DNA from: CAZQXD01 sp964597315
GTDB taxonomy: Bacteria > Pseudomonadota > Gammaproteobacteria > Competibacterales > Competibacteraceae
DNA length: 64,000 nucleotides
Direction: 5' to 3'
Assembly (NCBI GenBank): GCA_964597315.1
Contig: CAZQXD010000011.1
Coordinates: 1 to 64,000, forward strand
The notes beneath the pieces were generated by a model. The model had not been told where the DNA came from. It did not search any database and saw only the letters and a program-made list of their open reading frames with translations. The position numbers and the translations under genes are program-made. Positions 41,203 to 51,226 of the stretch are shown here, one piece after another; positions within the stretch are counted from its first letter, which is position 1; the number at the start of each line of letters is the position of its first letter.

Positions 41203-41664
41203 TCAACCCCGTGCCACCGCCCCCAGGGCCTCTTCCATCACCCCCAAATCTGGAATCACCATCGCCTGATCATTCACCCGCGCCCAACTCAGCACCCCGG
41301 TCGTCGGCGCGGCGGCTTCGTCCTTGACGATCTCATGGCGCTCCAGATTTAGCAGCCGTGGCACGTCGGCGGCCAGCAAGCCGAAGTTCAGCAGCTTGGC
41401 GTTGTCACCCAAGGCATGAAGCACCACGATTCGGGAGCGGATGCCGGTCTGGGGGCGGGCATCGTGGACCAGCCGCTCCAGAGTGACCAGGGGAATGGGC
41501 CTGGCCCGCCATAGCAGATTGCCCATTACCCAGGCCGGCGCCCGCTCCACGGGTAGGGGCGGGGCGTAGGGCAGTACTTCCACCACCGTGCTATTGGGTA
41601 AAATGGCCTGACCGTCCCCAAAAGGGATCAGCAGGCAGCGCAAGGTCTGGGGGTTGTCGGCCAT
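41203..41664 (-). CDS. CheW-domain protein of Pil-Chp system (ChpC-like)
   Basis: A 153-residue CheW-fold adaptor: CLLIPFGDGQAILPNSTVVEVLPYAPPLPVERAPAWVMGNLLWRARPIPLVTLERL and LNFGLLAADVPRLLNLERHEI. It starts 1 bp after the chpA stop and closes the operon. In Pseudomonas, ChpC is a second CheW-like adaptor of the type IV pilus chemosensory pathway that links particular inputs to ChpA. Confidence 0.82.
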   Translation of the reverse strand: MADNPQTLRCLLIPFGDGQAILPNSTVVEVLPYAPPLPVERAPAWVMGNLLWRARPIPLVTLERLVHDARPQTGIRSRIVVLHALGDNAKLLNFGLLAADVPRLLNLERHEIVKDEAAAPTTGVLSWARVNDQAMVIPDLGVMEEALGAVARG

Positions 41665-41665
41665 A

Positions 41666-44600
41666 TCAGACTCGCAGTTCCCTGGCCCGCTCGCCCAGGG
41701 CCTTGTGGATGGCTCGCATCAGTTCCTCTTCCTGATAGGGTTTACCCAGATAATCACTGATCCCCAGCCGATCGGCCCGCTCCCGGTGCTTGTCGCCGGT
41801 GCGGGAGGTGACCATGATCACCGGCAGATGGCGCAGATGGGGCTGATTGCGGATGTGGCCCAGAAGTTCGTAGCCGTCCATGCGCGGCATTTCGATATCC
41901 AGAATCGCCAGGTCCGGCGCCCGCTGTTCCAACAGGCCCACGGCGTCGACCCCGTCCTTGGCCACCGTCACCTCGGCGCCGTGGCGCTCCAGGAATCGGG
42001 CCGTGACCTTGCGCATGGTAATAGAGTCGTCGATCACCAGAATATTGAGCTGGGCATCCTGGGACTGGCGGGCCAGACGCAAGGCTTGGGCCTCGGCCTG
42101 CTGCTGGGCCTTGGAGGCCAGGTTACGCACCAGGGCCGCCACTTCCAGCACCACGATCACCCGGCCGTCGCCCAGTACCGTGGCCCCGGAGATGCCGGGC
42201 ACCGAGTGCATCTGAGGGCTGACCGGCTTGACGATGATTTCCTGGTTGCCCAGCACCGCGTCCACCTGTAGGGCGGCGCTGGCCTCGGCGCTTCGAAACA
42301 GCAGGGCCGGGGGACGGGGTTCGGCGGCGCTCTCATAGGGCAGCCCTCCGCCGAACAGCATACCCAAGCCGTGCAGGGGATAGCGCTGACCCCCATACTC
42401 GTGGAATACGTCGTCCCCATCCACGTAGGCGGGCAATTCCCCCTCGTTGAGCCGGGTCACCGCTTCGATACCCAGCAGGGGCACGGCATAGGTCTCGCCA
42501 CCGGCCTGCACTAGCAGCGCCTGGGTCACCGCCAGAGAGAAGGGCAGACGAATGATGAAGGTGGCGCCCTCGCCACTCTTAGAGCGGACCTGAAAGGCCC
42601 CGCGTAGACCGCGAATCGCTTCGTTGAGGACGTCCAGACCCACGCCGCGACCGGATACCTGGGTGACCTGCCTGGCCGTAGAGAAGCCGGGGTGCAACAG
42701 CAGGGCGATGAGTTCATCTTCGCTGGCGGGCCGCCCGGAGGGCAGCATATTCCGCTCCTCGCCCTTGGTGCGGATCGCGTCGAAATCCAGGCCGGCGCCG
42801 TCGTCGGCCAACTGAATCACCAACTCGGAGCCTTCCCGGTATAGATTGAGGGTGACGGTTCCGGTTTCCAGCTTGCCAGCAGCCCGCCGCTGGTCGGGCG
42901 GCTCGATACCATGGGAGACGGCATTGCGCAGCATATGCTCCAAAGGCGCCAGCATATGTTCCAGTAGGGTGCGCTCCACTTCGGACTCCACCCCCTCCAG
43001 GACCAGTTCCGCCTGCTTGCCCAGGTCCCGGGCAGCCTGGCGCACCACCCGGCGCAACCGCGGCACCACGCTCTCGAAGGCGACCATGCCGGTCTTCATG
43101 AGACCCTGCTGGATTTCTTTCTGGACTTTGGATTGCTGGTCCAGCAAGAAGCCTATTTCCTGGGTATGGTCCTCCATGGCCTGCTTGAGATTAGAGAGGT
43201 CGTCGACGATCTCCATCAGCGACCGGGACAACTGTTGCAGTTCCGAAAATCGATCCAATTCCAAAGGGTCGAAATCTTCTGCATGCTCCGGGGAGCCTTC
43301 CTCGTAGCGGAACAGAATCTGTGCTTCGGTCTCGATCTCCAGGCGGCGCAATTGCTGGCGCAGCCGGTTGACGGTCTGGTCCAGCTCATTGAGATTAAAG
43401 CGGAAGGCCGCCACGCTCTGGTCGATACGAGCCCGGTAAATGCTGCTTTCGCCTGCCTGGTTGACCAGGTTGTTGAGTAGTTGAATATTGACCCGTACGG
43501 TATCGGCGCCGGGGGTGGCCGCCGCCGAGGTGAGTTTTACGGGTTTGTCCGCCGTCTTGGGCATGGTCTTGACCGGCGCCGGGGCCTCGCCCGGACGCAG
43601 CAGGCGGTCCAGCTCTCCGATCAGGTCGGTGGCGGCATCCGGCGCGCCACCCTCCCGCACCTGGGCCAGCATGGCGGTAAACTGGTCCAGACTGCGGTGC
43701 AGGAACTGTACCATCGCCTCAGAGTGTTGGGCGGCGCCGACGGCCACGGCGTCTAGCAGGGACTCCACGGCGTGGGCCAGATCGCCGATAACGCCCAACC
43801 CGGCCATCCGGGAGCTGCCCTTGAGGGTATGCATTTCCCGGCGTAAATCATTGAGCAGCTCCGTGCTTTCCGGCAGCTCCCGCCAGCGGTTGAGCAAGGT
43901 ATCGCTGGTGTCCAGAATCTCGGCGGCCTCGGGCAGGAATACCTGGACCAGTTCCTGATCCTGCTCGGTGAGGGGGGCGGCGGGAGCGGTCTCAACGCCG
44001 GTGGCGCTGCCTAGCAGTTCTTCCAGATCCTGAATCAGATCATCGGCGCTGTTCGGAGCCGTGTCCTCCCGTACCTGGGCCAGCATGGCGCTGAGCCGGT
44101 CCAGGGACCGTTGCAGGGCGTCCGTCACCGCTGGGGACGGGGACATGATGCCGCCAGCTACGGCATCCAGCAGCGATTCCACGATATGGGCCAGGTCGCC
44201 GATAGCCCCCAGGCCGGCCAGCCGGGCGCTGCCTTTCAGGGTGTGAAACTCCCGGCGCAGATCGTTGAGCAACTCGCCGCCAGGCTCGTTGGTCCAGCGG
44301 GCCAGGATGAGTTCTGCGGCGTCCAGGACCTCCCCGGCCTCCCCCTGGAACAAGTCCAATAGTTCCTGGTCCAGCCCCAGAGCCTCCACCAACCCCACCG
44401 GCGCCGCCACCGACTGTCCCACCAATGCGTCGGCCCGTTGCAACAGGATTGCCAGATCGGGGAGATCCGCCGTGGGCGGCGCTTTGGCCAGGATACGCAA
44501 TAGGTCGGCGCCATCCTGCAAAAGGTCCAGACCCTCCCGATTCAGCACCTGGGCGTGTCTTTGCAGGACGTGCAGGTAGTCTTGCAGGCCGTTGCACAGC

Positions 44601-47293
44601 CTGACCATGTCCTGGTAGCCACCAGCGCGCGCCTCGGACTCCAGAACCGCCAGGGCCTCTAGCAGTGCGGCCGTGGCCCGCGCCCCGGCCTCCTCTGGGC
44701 GCAGCGGCTCCAGCAACGCCTCCAGTTGCGACAGGCTTTCGGCAAAGCGGACGGGTTCGGCAATGGCTGGAGTGGATGGCGCGGACTCATCGTCTTCCGA
44801 TTCGGCGGGCGCGGCCATCTCGCCCATGAGCAACGCCTTGGCGCGGGCCTCCAGCTCGGCCACCTCTTCGGCCTCATCGCCCTGTGCAGGCGCGGCCCCC
44901 ACCAGCCGTTCCAACACCCCCCATACCTGGTCCACGGTCTGAACCAGGGCAGGCGTTGGCGCCAGGCGATCATTGAGAACCTGATTGAACAGGTTCTCGA
45001 AACACCAGGCGCACTCACCGATCAGGGTCTGCCCGACCATCCGGCCGCTGCCCTTGAGGGTATGGAAGCCGCGCCGGATGTTGGCCAGGGCCGTGCGGTT
45101 GGAGAAATCACCCCGCCACAGGGCCAGATTGTCGCTAATTTCGGTCAAGACTTCTTGGGCTTCCTCAAAGAAGATCGCCACGAATTCGGAGTCCACCGGG
45201 ACCGTCGCATCCGTAGAATCCGGCTCGGAAGGGGCTGGCCGGTCTGGCGGTTCGCCCTGGTCCTCCCTGGAGCCGTCGTCCAAGTCCTGATCTGGCTGCC
45301 CGGGCGCGATCCCGGAATCCTGAAGCAAAACGGCTTCATCGGGGGGCGTCGAAGCGGTCGACAGGGTGGCATCGGCCTGTTGACTTGTCTGGCTTAGGTC
45401 ATTCAAGAGGCTTTCCAGCTCGTCCGGGGTGGAAATCGCCTCGGCATCGTCGGCCAGGTCCATCCCTGGCGAAGCCGACGCCTCCTCAATAGAAGGGGTA
45501 TCCGGGGCAATGCTCTCGATAGCGCCGGGATCAGGCTCGGCTGTTTCTTCGGTCGTCGCCTCGCCGGGTTCGGGTGATGGGGGCAGGTCATGGAAGGACG
45601 CCGGTGGCGGCTCGGGTTCCACCGGAGAGGCGGAAGCCGGTGTCGCCTCCAAGCGGTTCAGTTGCTCTTCGGCCGCGTCCAGCACCCTCTGCTCGGGAAC
45701 CCGCCCCTCCCCCAGTTGCTCCAGATAAACTTCCAAGGCCACCATGGTTTCGGCGAATCCAGCGATAGCCGATCCTTGCAAATGGGTTCCGATGCCTTGG
45801 GCCAGTTCCCCCACCATGTTTTCCAAGCGATACATCAGGGCCACCGCCCGGTTGCATTCTAGAAAAGCCAGTACGCCGCTGATGTTGTGCAGTAGGGGCA
45901 GGACGTCCTTCCAGGCCGCAGGTTCGTCGGCGCCGCTGATATGGGCGGCGGCGAACTCCCTGGCCCGGATCATATCGCCGATAGCCTCCCGAGCCACCGC
46001 CGCCCGAGCCTGTCCGTGGCCAAAATCCAGAATTGGCCCGACGGGCAAGTCGTCGGCTGCGTCCGGGTCGCTGCCCTGGGCATAGGCGAATTCGGTGATA
46101 CCGTCTAGGCTGTCCTCCACTAGGACCAGTTCCCCCGCCAACCCGAACAGCTTGTCGTCGGGGATGCTGGCATCGGATTCCAACCAGCCTTCCAGGGCCT
46201 GCATTTGTTTATACACCAGCCCGGCGGACAGTTTCATATTGATTAACGTCAAGACATTGGCGACCTGCCTCAGACGCCGAGGCTCTTGTGCCAACAAATC
46301 CTGGGGGCTGCCTTCGCCACGGGCGAAACGGTCCATGGCGTCCTTGAACAGCGCCAGGGACTCCTTGAGATAGGCGGCAATCTGGGCCAAGGTGTCGAAA
46401 TCAGGAGGCGCCAGGTCTCCAGCGGCTGCGCCGGTCTCCTGCCCGGTCTGGGGCGGATGGTAGTCCGTTGGATTATCGAGCCAAGCCCGTCCCGAATCGC
46501 TGGACGCCAGTCGCTCTTCCATGCGCCCGGCTAGCGCCCTGCCGTCGGCTTGCTCCAGCACAGCCTCGCCCTGATCCATGATCTGCTTGAGTTGATGGTC
46601 CAGGTCCCGCAGCAGCAGGGCGGCGTCCCGGGGCAGGGCCGCGCCAGCCCGGGATTCCAGCGCCAGCCCCTCGGCCAGCCACCAGAACCGATAGACCGTC
46701 TCGCTGTGGGCGGCGACCTTTAGCTGCTCGAAAATGATCGCGATCCGATTTAGATTGCCGGTGACATCCTGACCCCGCACCACGCCAATCAGCGCCCGCT
46801 GCAAAACCGGGCGCAGTTGCAGGGCCAGCGCCGGCAGTTTTGGCCGGGTTTTTAGATGTTCGTCGTCGGCTAGCGTGGAAGACGGCTCTCCGGGCAGCGG
46901 CTCCAGGCCCCGGCAACGGCGCAGTTCGTTGGTTAGGGACAGCAGGTTGATGGACTGGCCCTTACCGCCCCGCTGCAACCATTCCAGATACAGGGGCACC
47001 TGCAATACGCTTCGCAGCAGGGTTTCTCGGGATGCCTCGGGGTCGGTCGTTTGGCCATCGGCCATGTCCCGGGCCAGACCGGCCAGATCGTCCATGAGCC
47101 GGGCCGCCTCACCCTGATCGAGCATCAGCAGTACGCCACGCACCTGATCGACGCAATCGGCCACCGGCGCCAGGGGGGCCGTATCCTCGGAATTTTCGAG
47201 ATAGGATTCAAGGGCCAGTTGGGCGCGACGCAGGGTCAGCTCCATCTCTTCCATGAGGGATTTTAAGGATCCATTCGCGAAATTCACGCTCAT
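41666..47293 (-). CDS. chpA: ChpA-type hybrid chemotaxis histidine kinase
   Basis: A 1875-residue CheA-like kinase of the type IV pilus (twitching) pathway. The N-terminal about 560 residues are FimL-like with HPt-like bundles lacking His (DQVRGVLLML, LLHNISGVLAFL). Three canonical HPt domains follow with GFHTLKGSGRM, EFHTLKGSARLAGLGAIGDLAH and EMHTLKGSSRMAGLGVIGDLAH. Then come a dimerisation helix, the CheA ATPase domain (LRNAVSHGIEPP, DDGAGLDFDAIR, GRGVGLDVLNEAI), a CheW-like domain and a C-terminal receiver (VIDDSITMRK, LDIEMPRMDG, YLGKPY). P. aeruginosa ChpA is larger, with more Xpt domains. Confidence 0.93.
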   Translation of the reverse strand: MSVNFANGSLKSLMEEMELTLRRAQLALESYLENSEDTAPLAPVADCVDQVRGVLLMLDQGEAARLMDDLAGLARDMADGQTTDPEASRETLLRSVLQVPLYLEWLQRGGKGQSINLLSLTNELRRCRGLEPLPGEPSSTLADDEHLKTRPKLPALALQLRPVLQRALIGVVRGQDVTGNLNRIAIIFEQLKVAAHSETVYRFWWLAEGLALESRAGAALPRDAALLLRDLDHQLKQIMDQGEAVLEQADGRALAGRMEERLASSDSGRAWLDNPTDYHPPQTGQETGAAAGDLAPPDFDTLAQIAAYLKESLALFKDAMDRFARGEGSPQDLLAQEPRRLRQVANVLTLINMKLSAGLVYKQMQALEGWLESDASIPDDKLFGLAGELVLVEDSLDGITEFAYAQGSDPDAADDLPVGPILDFGHGQARAAVAREAIGDMIRAREFAAAHISGADEPAAWKDVLPLLHNISGVLAFLECNRAVALMYRLENMVGELAQGIGTHLQGSAIAGFAETMVALEVYLEQLGEGRVPEQRVLDAAEEQLNRLEATPASASPVEPEPPPASFHDLPPSPEPGEATTEETAEPDPGAIESIAPDTPSIEEASASPGMDLADDAEAISTPDELESLLNDLSQTSQQADATLSTASTPPDEAVLLQDSGIAPGQPDQDLDDGSREDQGEPPDRPAPSEPDSTDATVPVDSEFVAIFFEEAQEVLTEISDNLALWRGDFSNRTALANIRRGFHTLKGSGRMVGQTLIGECAWCFENLFNQVLNDRLAPTPALVQTVDQVWGVLERLVGAAPAQGDEAEEVAELEARAKALLMGEMAAPAESEDDESAPSTPAIAEPVRFAESLSQLEALLEPLRPEEAGARATAALLEALAVLESEARAGGYQDMVRLCNGLQDYLHVLQRHAQVLNREGLDLLQDGADLLRILAKAPPTADLPDLAILLQRADALVGQSVAAPVGLVEALGLDQELLDLFQGEAGEVLDAAELILARWTNEPGGELLNDLRREFHTLKGSARLAGLGAIGDLAHIVESLLDAVAGGIMSPSPAVTDALQRSLDRLSAMLAQVREDTAPNSADDLIQDLEELLGSATGVETAPAAPLTEQDQELVQVFLPEAAEILDTSDTLLNRWRELPESTELLNDLRREMHTLKGSSRMAGLGVIGDLAHAVESLLDAVAVGAAQHSEAMVQFLHRSLDQFTAMLAQVREGGAPDAATDLIGELDRLLRPGEAPAPVKTMPKTADKPVKLTSAAATPGADTVRVNIQLLNNLVNQAGESSIYRARIDQSVAAFRFNLNELDQTVNRLRQQLRRLEIETEAQILFRYEEGSPEHAEDFDPLELDRFSELQQLSRSLMEIVDDLSNLKQAMEDHTQEIGFLLDQQSKVQKEIQQGLMKTGMVAFESVVPRLRRVVRQAARDLGKQAELVLEGVESEVERTLLEHMLAPLEHMLRNAVSHGIEPPDQRRAAGKLETGTVTLNLYREGSELVIQLADDGAGLDFDAIRTKGEERNMLPSGRPASEDELIALLLHPGFSTARQVTQVSGRGVGLDVLNEAIRGLRGAFQVRSKSGEGATFIIRLPFSLAVTQALLVQAGGETYAVPLLGIEAVTRLNEGELPAYVDGDDVFHEYGGQRYPLHGLGMLFGGGLPYESAAEPRPPALLFRSAEASAALQVDAVLGNQEIIVKPVSPQMHSVPGISGATVLGDGRVIVVLEVAALVRNLASKAQQQAEAQALRLARQSQDAQLNILVIDDSITMRKVTARFLERHGAEVTVAKDGVDAVGLLEQRAPDLAILDIEMPRMDGYELLGHIRNQPHLRHLPVIMVTSRTGDKHRERADRLGISDYLGKPYQEEELMRAIHKALGERARELRV

Positions 47294-47326
47294 CTCCCCT
47301 CCTCGATCTCGCGGTCCCGGCGATCC

Positions 47327-49465
47327 TCAGGCCCGGTCCAGGGTCTGTTCCGGCAGCCGGAACCCCGCCACTGATTGCCGTAGCTCCTGGGCAAGTTGAT
47401 TGAGCTTGCCGATGGAGGTGGCGGTGGCCATGCTGCCTTCGGAGGTCTGGCTGGTGATCTCCTCAATGGAAGCCATGGTGGCGGATACCCGGGCGGCCAT
47501 CTCCGAGACCTTGTTGGAGGCCAGGGAAATCTCCTTGGTCAGCCCGGCCAGATTACCGGAGACGTTTTCCATTTCGTTCAGGGACTCGCCAGCCTTTTCG
47601 GCCAGGCTGGCGCCGTTGACCACCTCGGAGGTGCTTTTCTCCATGGAGATAATGGCCTCGTTGGTATCGGCCTGGATGGTCTTGACCAGAGCCTCGATGC
47701 GCTTGGTGGCGTTACCGGAACGCTCCGCCAGGCGCTGTACCTCGTCGGCCACCACCGCGAACCCGCGCCCCGCCTCCCCCGCAGCCGAGGCTTGAATCGC
47801 CGCGTTCAAGGCCAGAATGTTGGTCTGGTCGGCAATGTCGTTGATCAACTCCACGATGTCGCCGATCTCTTGGGAGGACTCCCCTAGTCGCTTGATGCGC
47901 TTGGAGGTTTCTTGGATATGCTCGCGGATGGCATCCATACCCTGGATGGTGCGCCGCACCCGCTCGCCGCCCTCGTGGGCGGTGTTCACGGAGCGCTCGG
48001 CCACTTCGCTGGAGGACGCAGTTTTGGCGGACACATCGTCCATGGCCTTGGCCATGTCGGTGATGGTCTTGCCGGACGTGTCGATCTGCCGGGCCTGGAC
48101 CTCGGCCGATGAGGCCAGCCGGTCAGCCACCGCCCGGGTCTCCTGGGCGGCGGAGGCCACTTGCTCGGAGGTGCTGTTGATGGTGGCCACCAGGTCGCGC
48201 AGGGCTTCGATGGCGTAGTTGATAGAATCGGCGATGGCCCCGGTGATATCCTCCGTGACACTGGCCTGCACTGTCAGATCCCCTTCGGCCAGGTCGCCCA
48301 TTTCATCCAGCAACCGCAGAATGGCTTCTTGGTTGCGGCGATTCTGCTCCTCCGTCTCCTCTTGGCGGCGCTCACTTTCGATCAGTTGTCGGCGGCTGTC
48401 GCTCACTTGCTGGAAGGCCAGTACGATCAACAGTAGCGCCACCAGTCCGCTCAAGGCGTATAACACCTCCCGACCGATGGGCACCCCCTGGAACTGGAAG
48501 CTGGCTTCCGCTGCGGTTAAGACTTCCAGCAGTCGGGTGGTGTCTTCCAACAAAGGTTCACCCTGGTTCAGCACCGTGGCGGCGGCGTCCTGGACCCGGG
48601 CCAGGTCGCTCGTCAGGCCCAGCAATTGGGCGCTGTTCTGGGACAAGCTGGTATAAGCACTGGCCAGTTCGTCCTGACTGGCCCGGGCGATGGGGTCGGT
48701 CAGCGCGGGCAGACCCTTTTGGGGATCGCCGGCCGCCAAGCTTTCCAGCACCTGGCCGAAGCTGGCGATTTCACTGGACAACGCGCTGATAACCGTCTCC
48801 GCCGTACCCGCCAGTAGCTGGTTCAAGTGGTTGCGGATACCGCGCAGCAACGCCAACTGACGGCTGGCCAGATAGAGCTGACGGGGATCGGCGCCTACCG
48901 CAGCAAGCCGCTCGGTAATACCATCGGCCAGGGTTTCCAAGGCGGGAAGGATGTTGATCAGCGCCGGTCCCAGTTGGTGAAGTTTGAGCAAGGGCTCCCG
49001 GTTTTCCAGCACAGTGTCAATAGGCCCGCGCACCGCCTCCCAGCGGGTCTCCAGCGCCTCCAGGGCCACCAGTGCATCGACATCGGTGATGGCCGACAGC
49101 CCGGACTGGGAGTCGCTGCCCTTGTATATGGCCATGATTTCGTCAAACCGGCTGCGGGTTGCGTGCAAGCGGGCAAAGGCCGCGATTTGGGTGAGATCCT
49201 GGGCTTGGGCGCTACGGGCCCGCCAACCCCGCAAATCCGCCTGGGAACCCTGCATGGCCCTGGTGACATCGACGGCGATAGTGCGCGCCAGCAGCCGTTG
49301 CTCGGCGGCCAGCGCTACCCGGGCGGCGTTGTCGCGGTCGAGTTTTTCCAGGGCCACGAATAAGGCTATCATCGCCCCCAACGTCAGCAACACCAGCAAA
49401 CCCAAGATCACGTATTTGGCGGAGCCGCTTCGGGACGCGGCGGTTGCTCTGCGGGTCTCTGTCAT
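47327..49465 (-). CDS. pilJ: PilJ-type methyl-accepting chemoreceptor
   Basis: A 712-residue type IV pilus chemoreceptor. One membrane helix at about residues 18-40 is followed by a periplasmic segment containing two PilJ-type helical modules (residues 60-320), a second membrane helix (LYALSGLVALLLIVLAFQ), HAMP-like helices, and a methyl-accepting signalling domain with hairpin tip ELINDIADQTNILALNAAIQASAAGEAGRGFAVVADEVQRLAERS. It ends in a helix without the CheR-binding pentapeptide. ATG 49465 is chosen; an in-frame TTG lies 24 bp upstream. No CheR or CheB homologue (PilK, ChpB) is encoded beside it. Confidence 0.93.
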   Translation of the reverse strand: MTETRRATAASRSGSAKYVILGLLVLLTLGAMIALFVALEKLDRDNAARVALAAEQRLLARTIAVDVTRAMQGSQADLRGWRARSAQAQDLTQIAAFARLHATRSRFDEIMAIYKGSDSQSGLSAITDVDALVALEALETRWEAVRGPIDTVLENREPLLKLHQLGPALINILPALETLADGITERLAAVGADPRQLYLASRQLALLRGIRNHLNQLLAGTAETVISALSSEIASFGQVLESLAAGDPQKGLPALTDPIARASQDELASAYTSLSQNSAQLLGLTSDLARVQDAAATVLNQGEPLLEDTTRLLEVLTAAEASFQFQGVPIGREVLYALSGLVALLLIVLAFQQVSDSRRQLIESERRQEETEEQNRRNQEAILRLLDEMGDLAEGDLTVQASVTEDITGAIADSINYAIEALRDLVATINSTSEQVASAAQETRAVADRLASSAEVQARQIDTSGKTITDMAKAMDDVSAKTASSSEVAERSVNTAHEGGERVRRTIQGMDAIREHIQETSKRIKRLGESSQEIGDIVELINDIADQTNILALNAAIQASAAGEAGRGFAVVADEVQRLAERSGNATKRIEALVKTIQADTNEAIISMEKSTSEVVNGASLAEKAGESLNEMENVSGNLAGLTKEISLASNKVSEMAARVSATMASIEEITSQTSEGSMATATSIGKLNQLAQELRQSVAGFRLPEQTLDRA

Positions 49466-49538
49466 CGTCGTATCAACTCCATCAGCCAACGGGGCCGGAG
49501 GTCAGGCCGGCCAAACCTGCCGCGAGCGGGTCACTCTC

Positions 49539-50081
49539 CTAGCCCGCCGCTCCCATGAACCGGGGGTCTTGCAACAAACGCCGGGTATTGAAGACCAGCC
49601 ACACCCGGTCCTGATTACGCACGGCCTGGGAGACATAGGGACGCAAGCCGGGGTCTAGGTTCTCTGGTTTGTCAGTTGCGCTATCCGCCATCAGCGGCCG
49701 CATACCGATCACCTCATCCACCAGCAGGCCGTACCCCCACTCGTCGGCGCGCACCACCACCACCCGGTTGCGCAAGCTGGTGGCGGTGGATCGACCGCTC
49801 AGAAAAGCCTTGAGGTCCACCACGGAAATCACCGTGCCCCGTAGGTTGGTGATGCCCAATAGCCAGGGCTTGACGCCCGGCACCGGGGTGATGCGTGGCA
49901 GGGGAATGATTTCGGAAGCTTCTTCTAGGGAGAACAGCAGATACTGGGAGCCTAGTCTCAAGGCCAGGCCGCTGCCGGCGTCGGGGTGCTGGGCGGCCTC
50001 GGCGGCTGGCGTCCGACGATCACGGCTGCGCCGGTCGATTTCCAGCAATTGCTCGAAGGGCGTCAATCCAGCGGGATCCAT
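49539..50081 (-). CDS. pilI: PilI-type CheW adaptor
   Basis: A 180-residue CheW protein: RLGSQYLLFSLEEASEIIPLPRITPVPGVKPWLLGITNLRGTVISVVDLKAFL, VVVRADEWGYGLLVDEVIGM and VWLVFNTRRLLQDPRF. It couples PilJ to ChpA. The N-terminal 40 residues (PFEQLLEIDRRSRDRRT) are as in Pseudomonas PilI. It lies 13 bp after pilH, with about 70 bp before pilJ. Confidence 0.92.
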   Translation of the reverse strand: MDPAGLTPFEQLLEIDRRSRDRRTPAAEAAQHPDAGSGLALRLGSQYLLFSLEEASEIIPLPRITPVPGVKPWLLGITNLRGTVISVVDLKAFLSGRSTATSLRNRVVVVRADEWGYGLLVDEVIGMRPLMADSATDKPENLDPGLRPYVSQAVRNQDRVWLVFNTRRLLQDPRFMGAAG

Positions 50082-50094
50082 GCCGACGCCCCGC

Positions 50095-50463
50095 TCAGCT
50101 CTTACCCAAGAGGGAGCGAATCTTGGCCAGCAGTTCGGTTTCTACTGGCGGCTTGACTAGGTAATCTCTGGCGCCCTGACGCAAACCCCAGATCCGGTCG
50201 GTTTCCTGATTTTTGGTGGTCACCATGATGATGGGTATGGATGCCGTTTCCGCGCCTTTGGCCAACCGCCGGGTCGCCTGGAAGCCATTCATGCCCGGCA
50301 TCACCACATCCATCAGAATCAGGTCCGGCTTATCCTGGCGGGCCTTCTCGATGCCCTCCTCCGCGCTAGTGGCGTAGGACACGTCGTAACCATGCTCCTC
50401 CAGCATCCGCGTGAAAGCGAAAATCTCGGTGGGAGAATCATCTATGATTAATATACGAGCCAT
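50095..50463 (-). CDS. pilH: PilH-type response regulator
   Basis: A 122-residue single-domain receiver: RILIIDDSPTEIFAFTRMLEEHGYDV, phospho-Asp in LILMDVVMPGMNGFQATRRL, switch Thr in IIMVTTKNQE and Lys in DYLVKPP. PilH counters PilG and is linked to PilT-dependent retraction in Pseudomonas. ATG 50463 is preferred to an in-frame TTG two codons upstream. Confidence 0.92.
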   Translation of the reverse strand: MARILIIDDSPTEIFAFTRMLEEHGYDVSYATSAEEGIEKARQDKPDLILMDVVMPGMNGFQATRRLAKGAETASIPIIMVTTKNQETDRIWGLRQGARDYLVKPPVETELLAKIRSLLGKS

Positions 50464-50532
50464 CGTCAATCCCCCGTCAGTGCGTTCGAGGCGGTGTGTG
50501 CCCTAGGGCCGAACCCGGACCCAGTGGTGAGG

Positions 50533-50943
50533 TCATGGGGACACATGCACATGTTGTTGAATCGCCTCCAGCAGATCTTCCCTAGTGAAAGGCTTGGTCA
50601 CGAACTGTTCGGACCCCACCAGCTTGCCACGGGCTTTGTCAAAAATGCCGTCCTTGCTGGACAGCATGACCACGGGTGTGGACTTGAACAAGCGGTTGTT
50701 TTTGATGACGGAACAGGTCTGATAGCCGTCCAGGCGGGGCATCATGATGTCCAGGAAAATAATGTCGGGGTGGCTATCGACGATTTTGGCCAGGGCATCG
50801 AAGCCGTCATCGGCGGTGATGACGTTGTAGCCCTCCCGCTTGAGGAGCGTTTCCGCGGTGCGCCGGATGGTCACGCTGTCATCGACCACCATGACCTTGA
50901 TGTGTTGATCCGAACCGGCGTTATCCTCGGTGTGGATGTCCAC
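50533..50943 (-). CDS. pilG: PilG-type response regulator
   Basis: A 136-residue receiver: VMVVDDSVTIRRTAETLLKREGYNV, IIFLDIMMPRLDGYQTCSVIKNN, VVMLSSKDGIFDKARGKLVGSEQFVTKPFTREDLL. The start is GTG 50943, with AAGGAG six bases before it; no in-frame ATG gives a full domain. PilG promotes pilus extension through PilB in Pseudomonas. First gene of pilG-pilH-pilI-pilJ-chpA-chpC; the 283-bp region to the divergent gshB gene should hold its promoter. Confidence 0.92.
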   Translation of the reverse strand: MDIHTEDNAGSDQHIKVMVVDDSVTIRRTAETLLKREGYNVITADDGFDALAKIVDSHPDIIFLDIMMPRLDGYQTCSVIKNNRLFKSTPVVMLSSKDGIFDKARGKLVGSEQFVTKPFTREDLLEAIQQHVHVSP

Positions 50944-51226
50944 CTAAGTCTCCTTAATCCTCGCAACGAACGCCGCACTCGATAAAATCCTTGAATGTGT
51001 GGCGATGTTTAGCATATTCCCAACGACAATGCCATTTGCCAGCGGTTATCGGTCCAGGAACCATAATCCAAGGCCCCACCGCGCTATTCCACCCCTGCGC
51101 GTCTCGATACCCCATACACTATAGAGGGTACGCGGCGGATTTGTTTGCCACCGCAGGGAAATTTACCATCGCTGGGGAAGCGCATCATTCAGTCATTTCG
51201 ACCGTCTATCGGAGAACTTTACCTCT

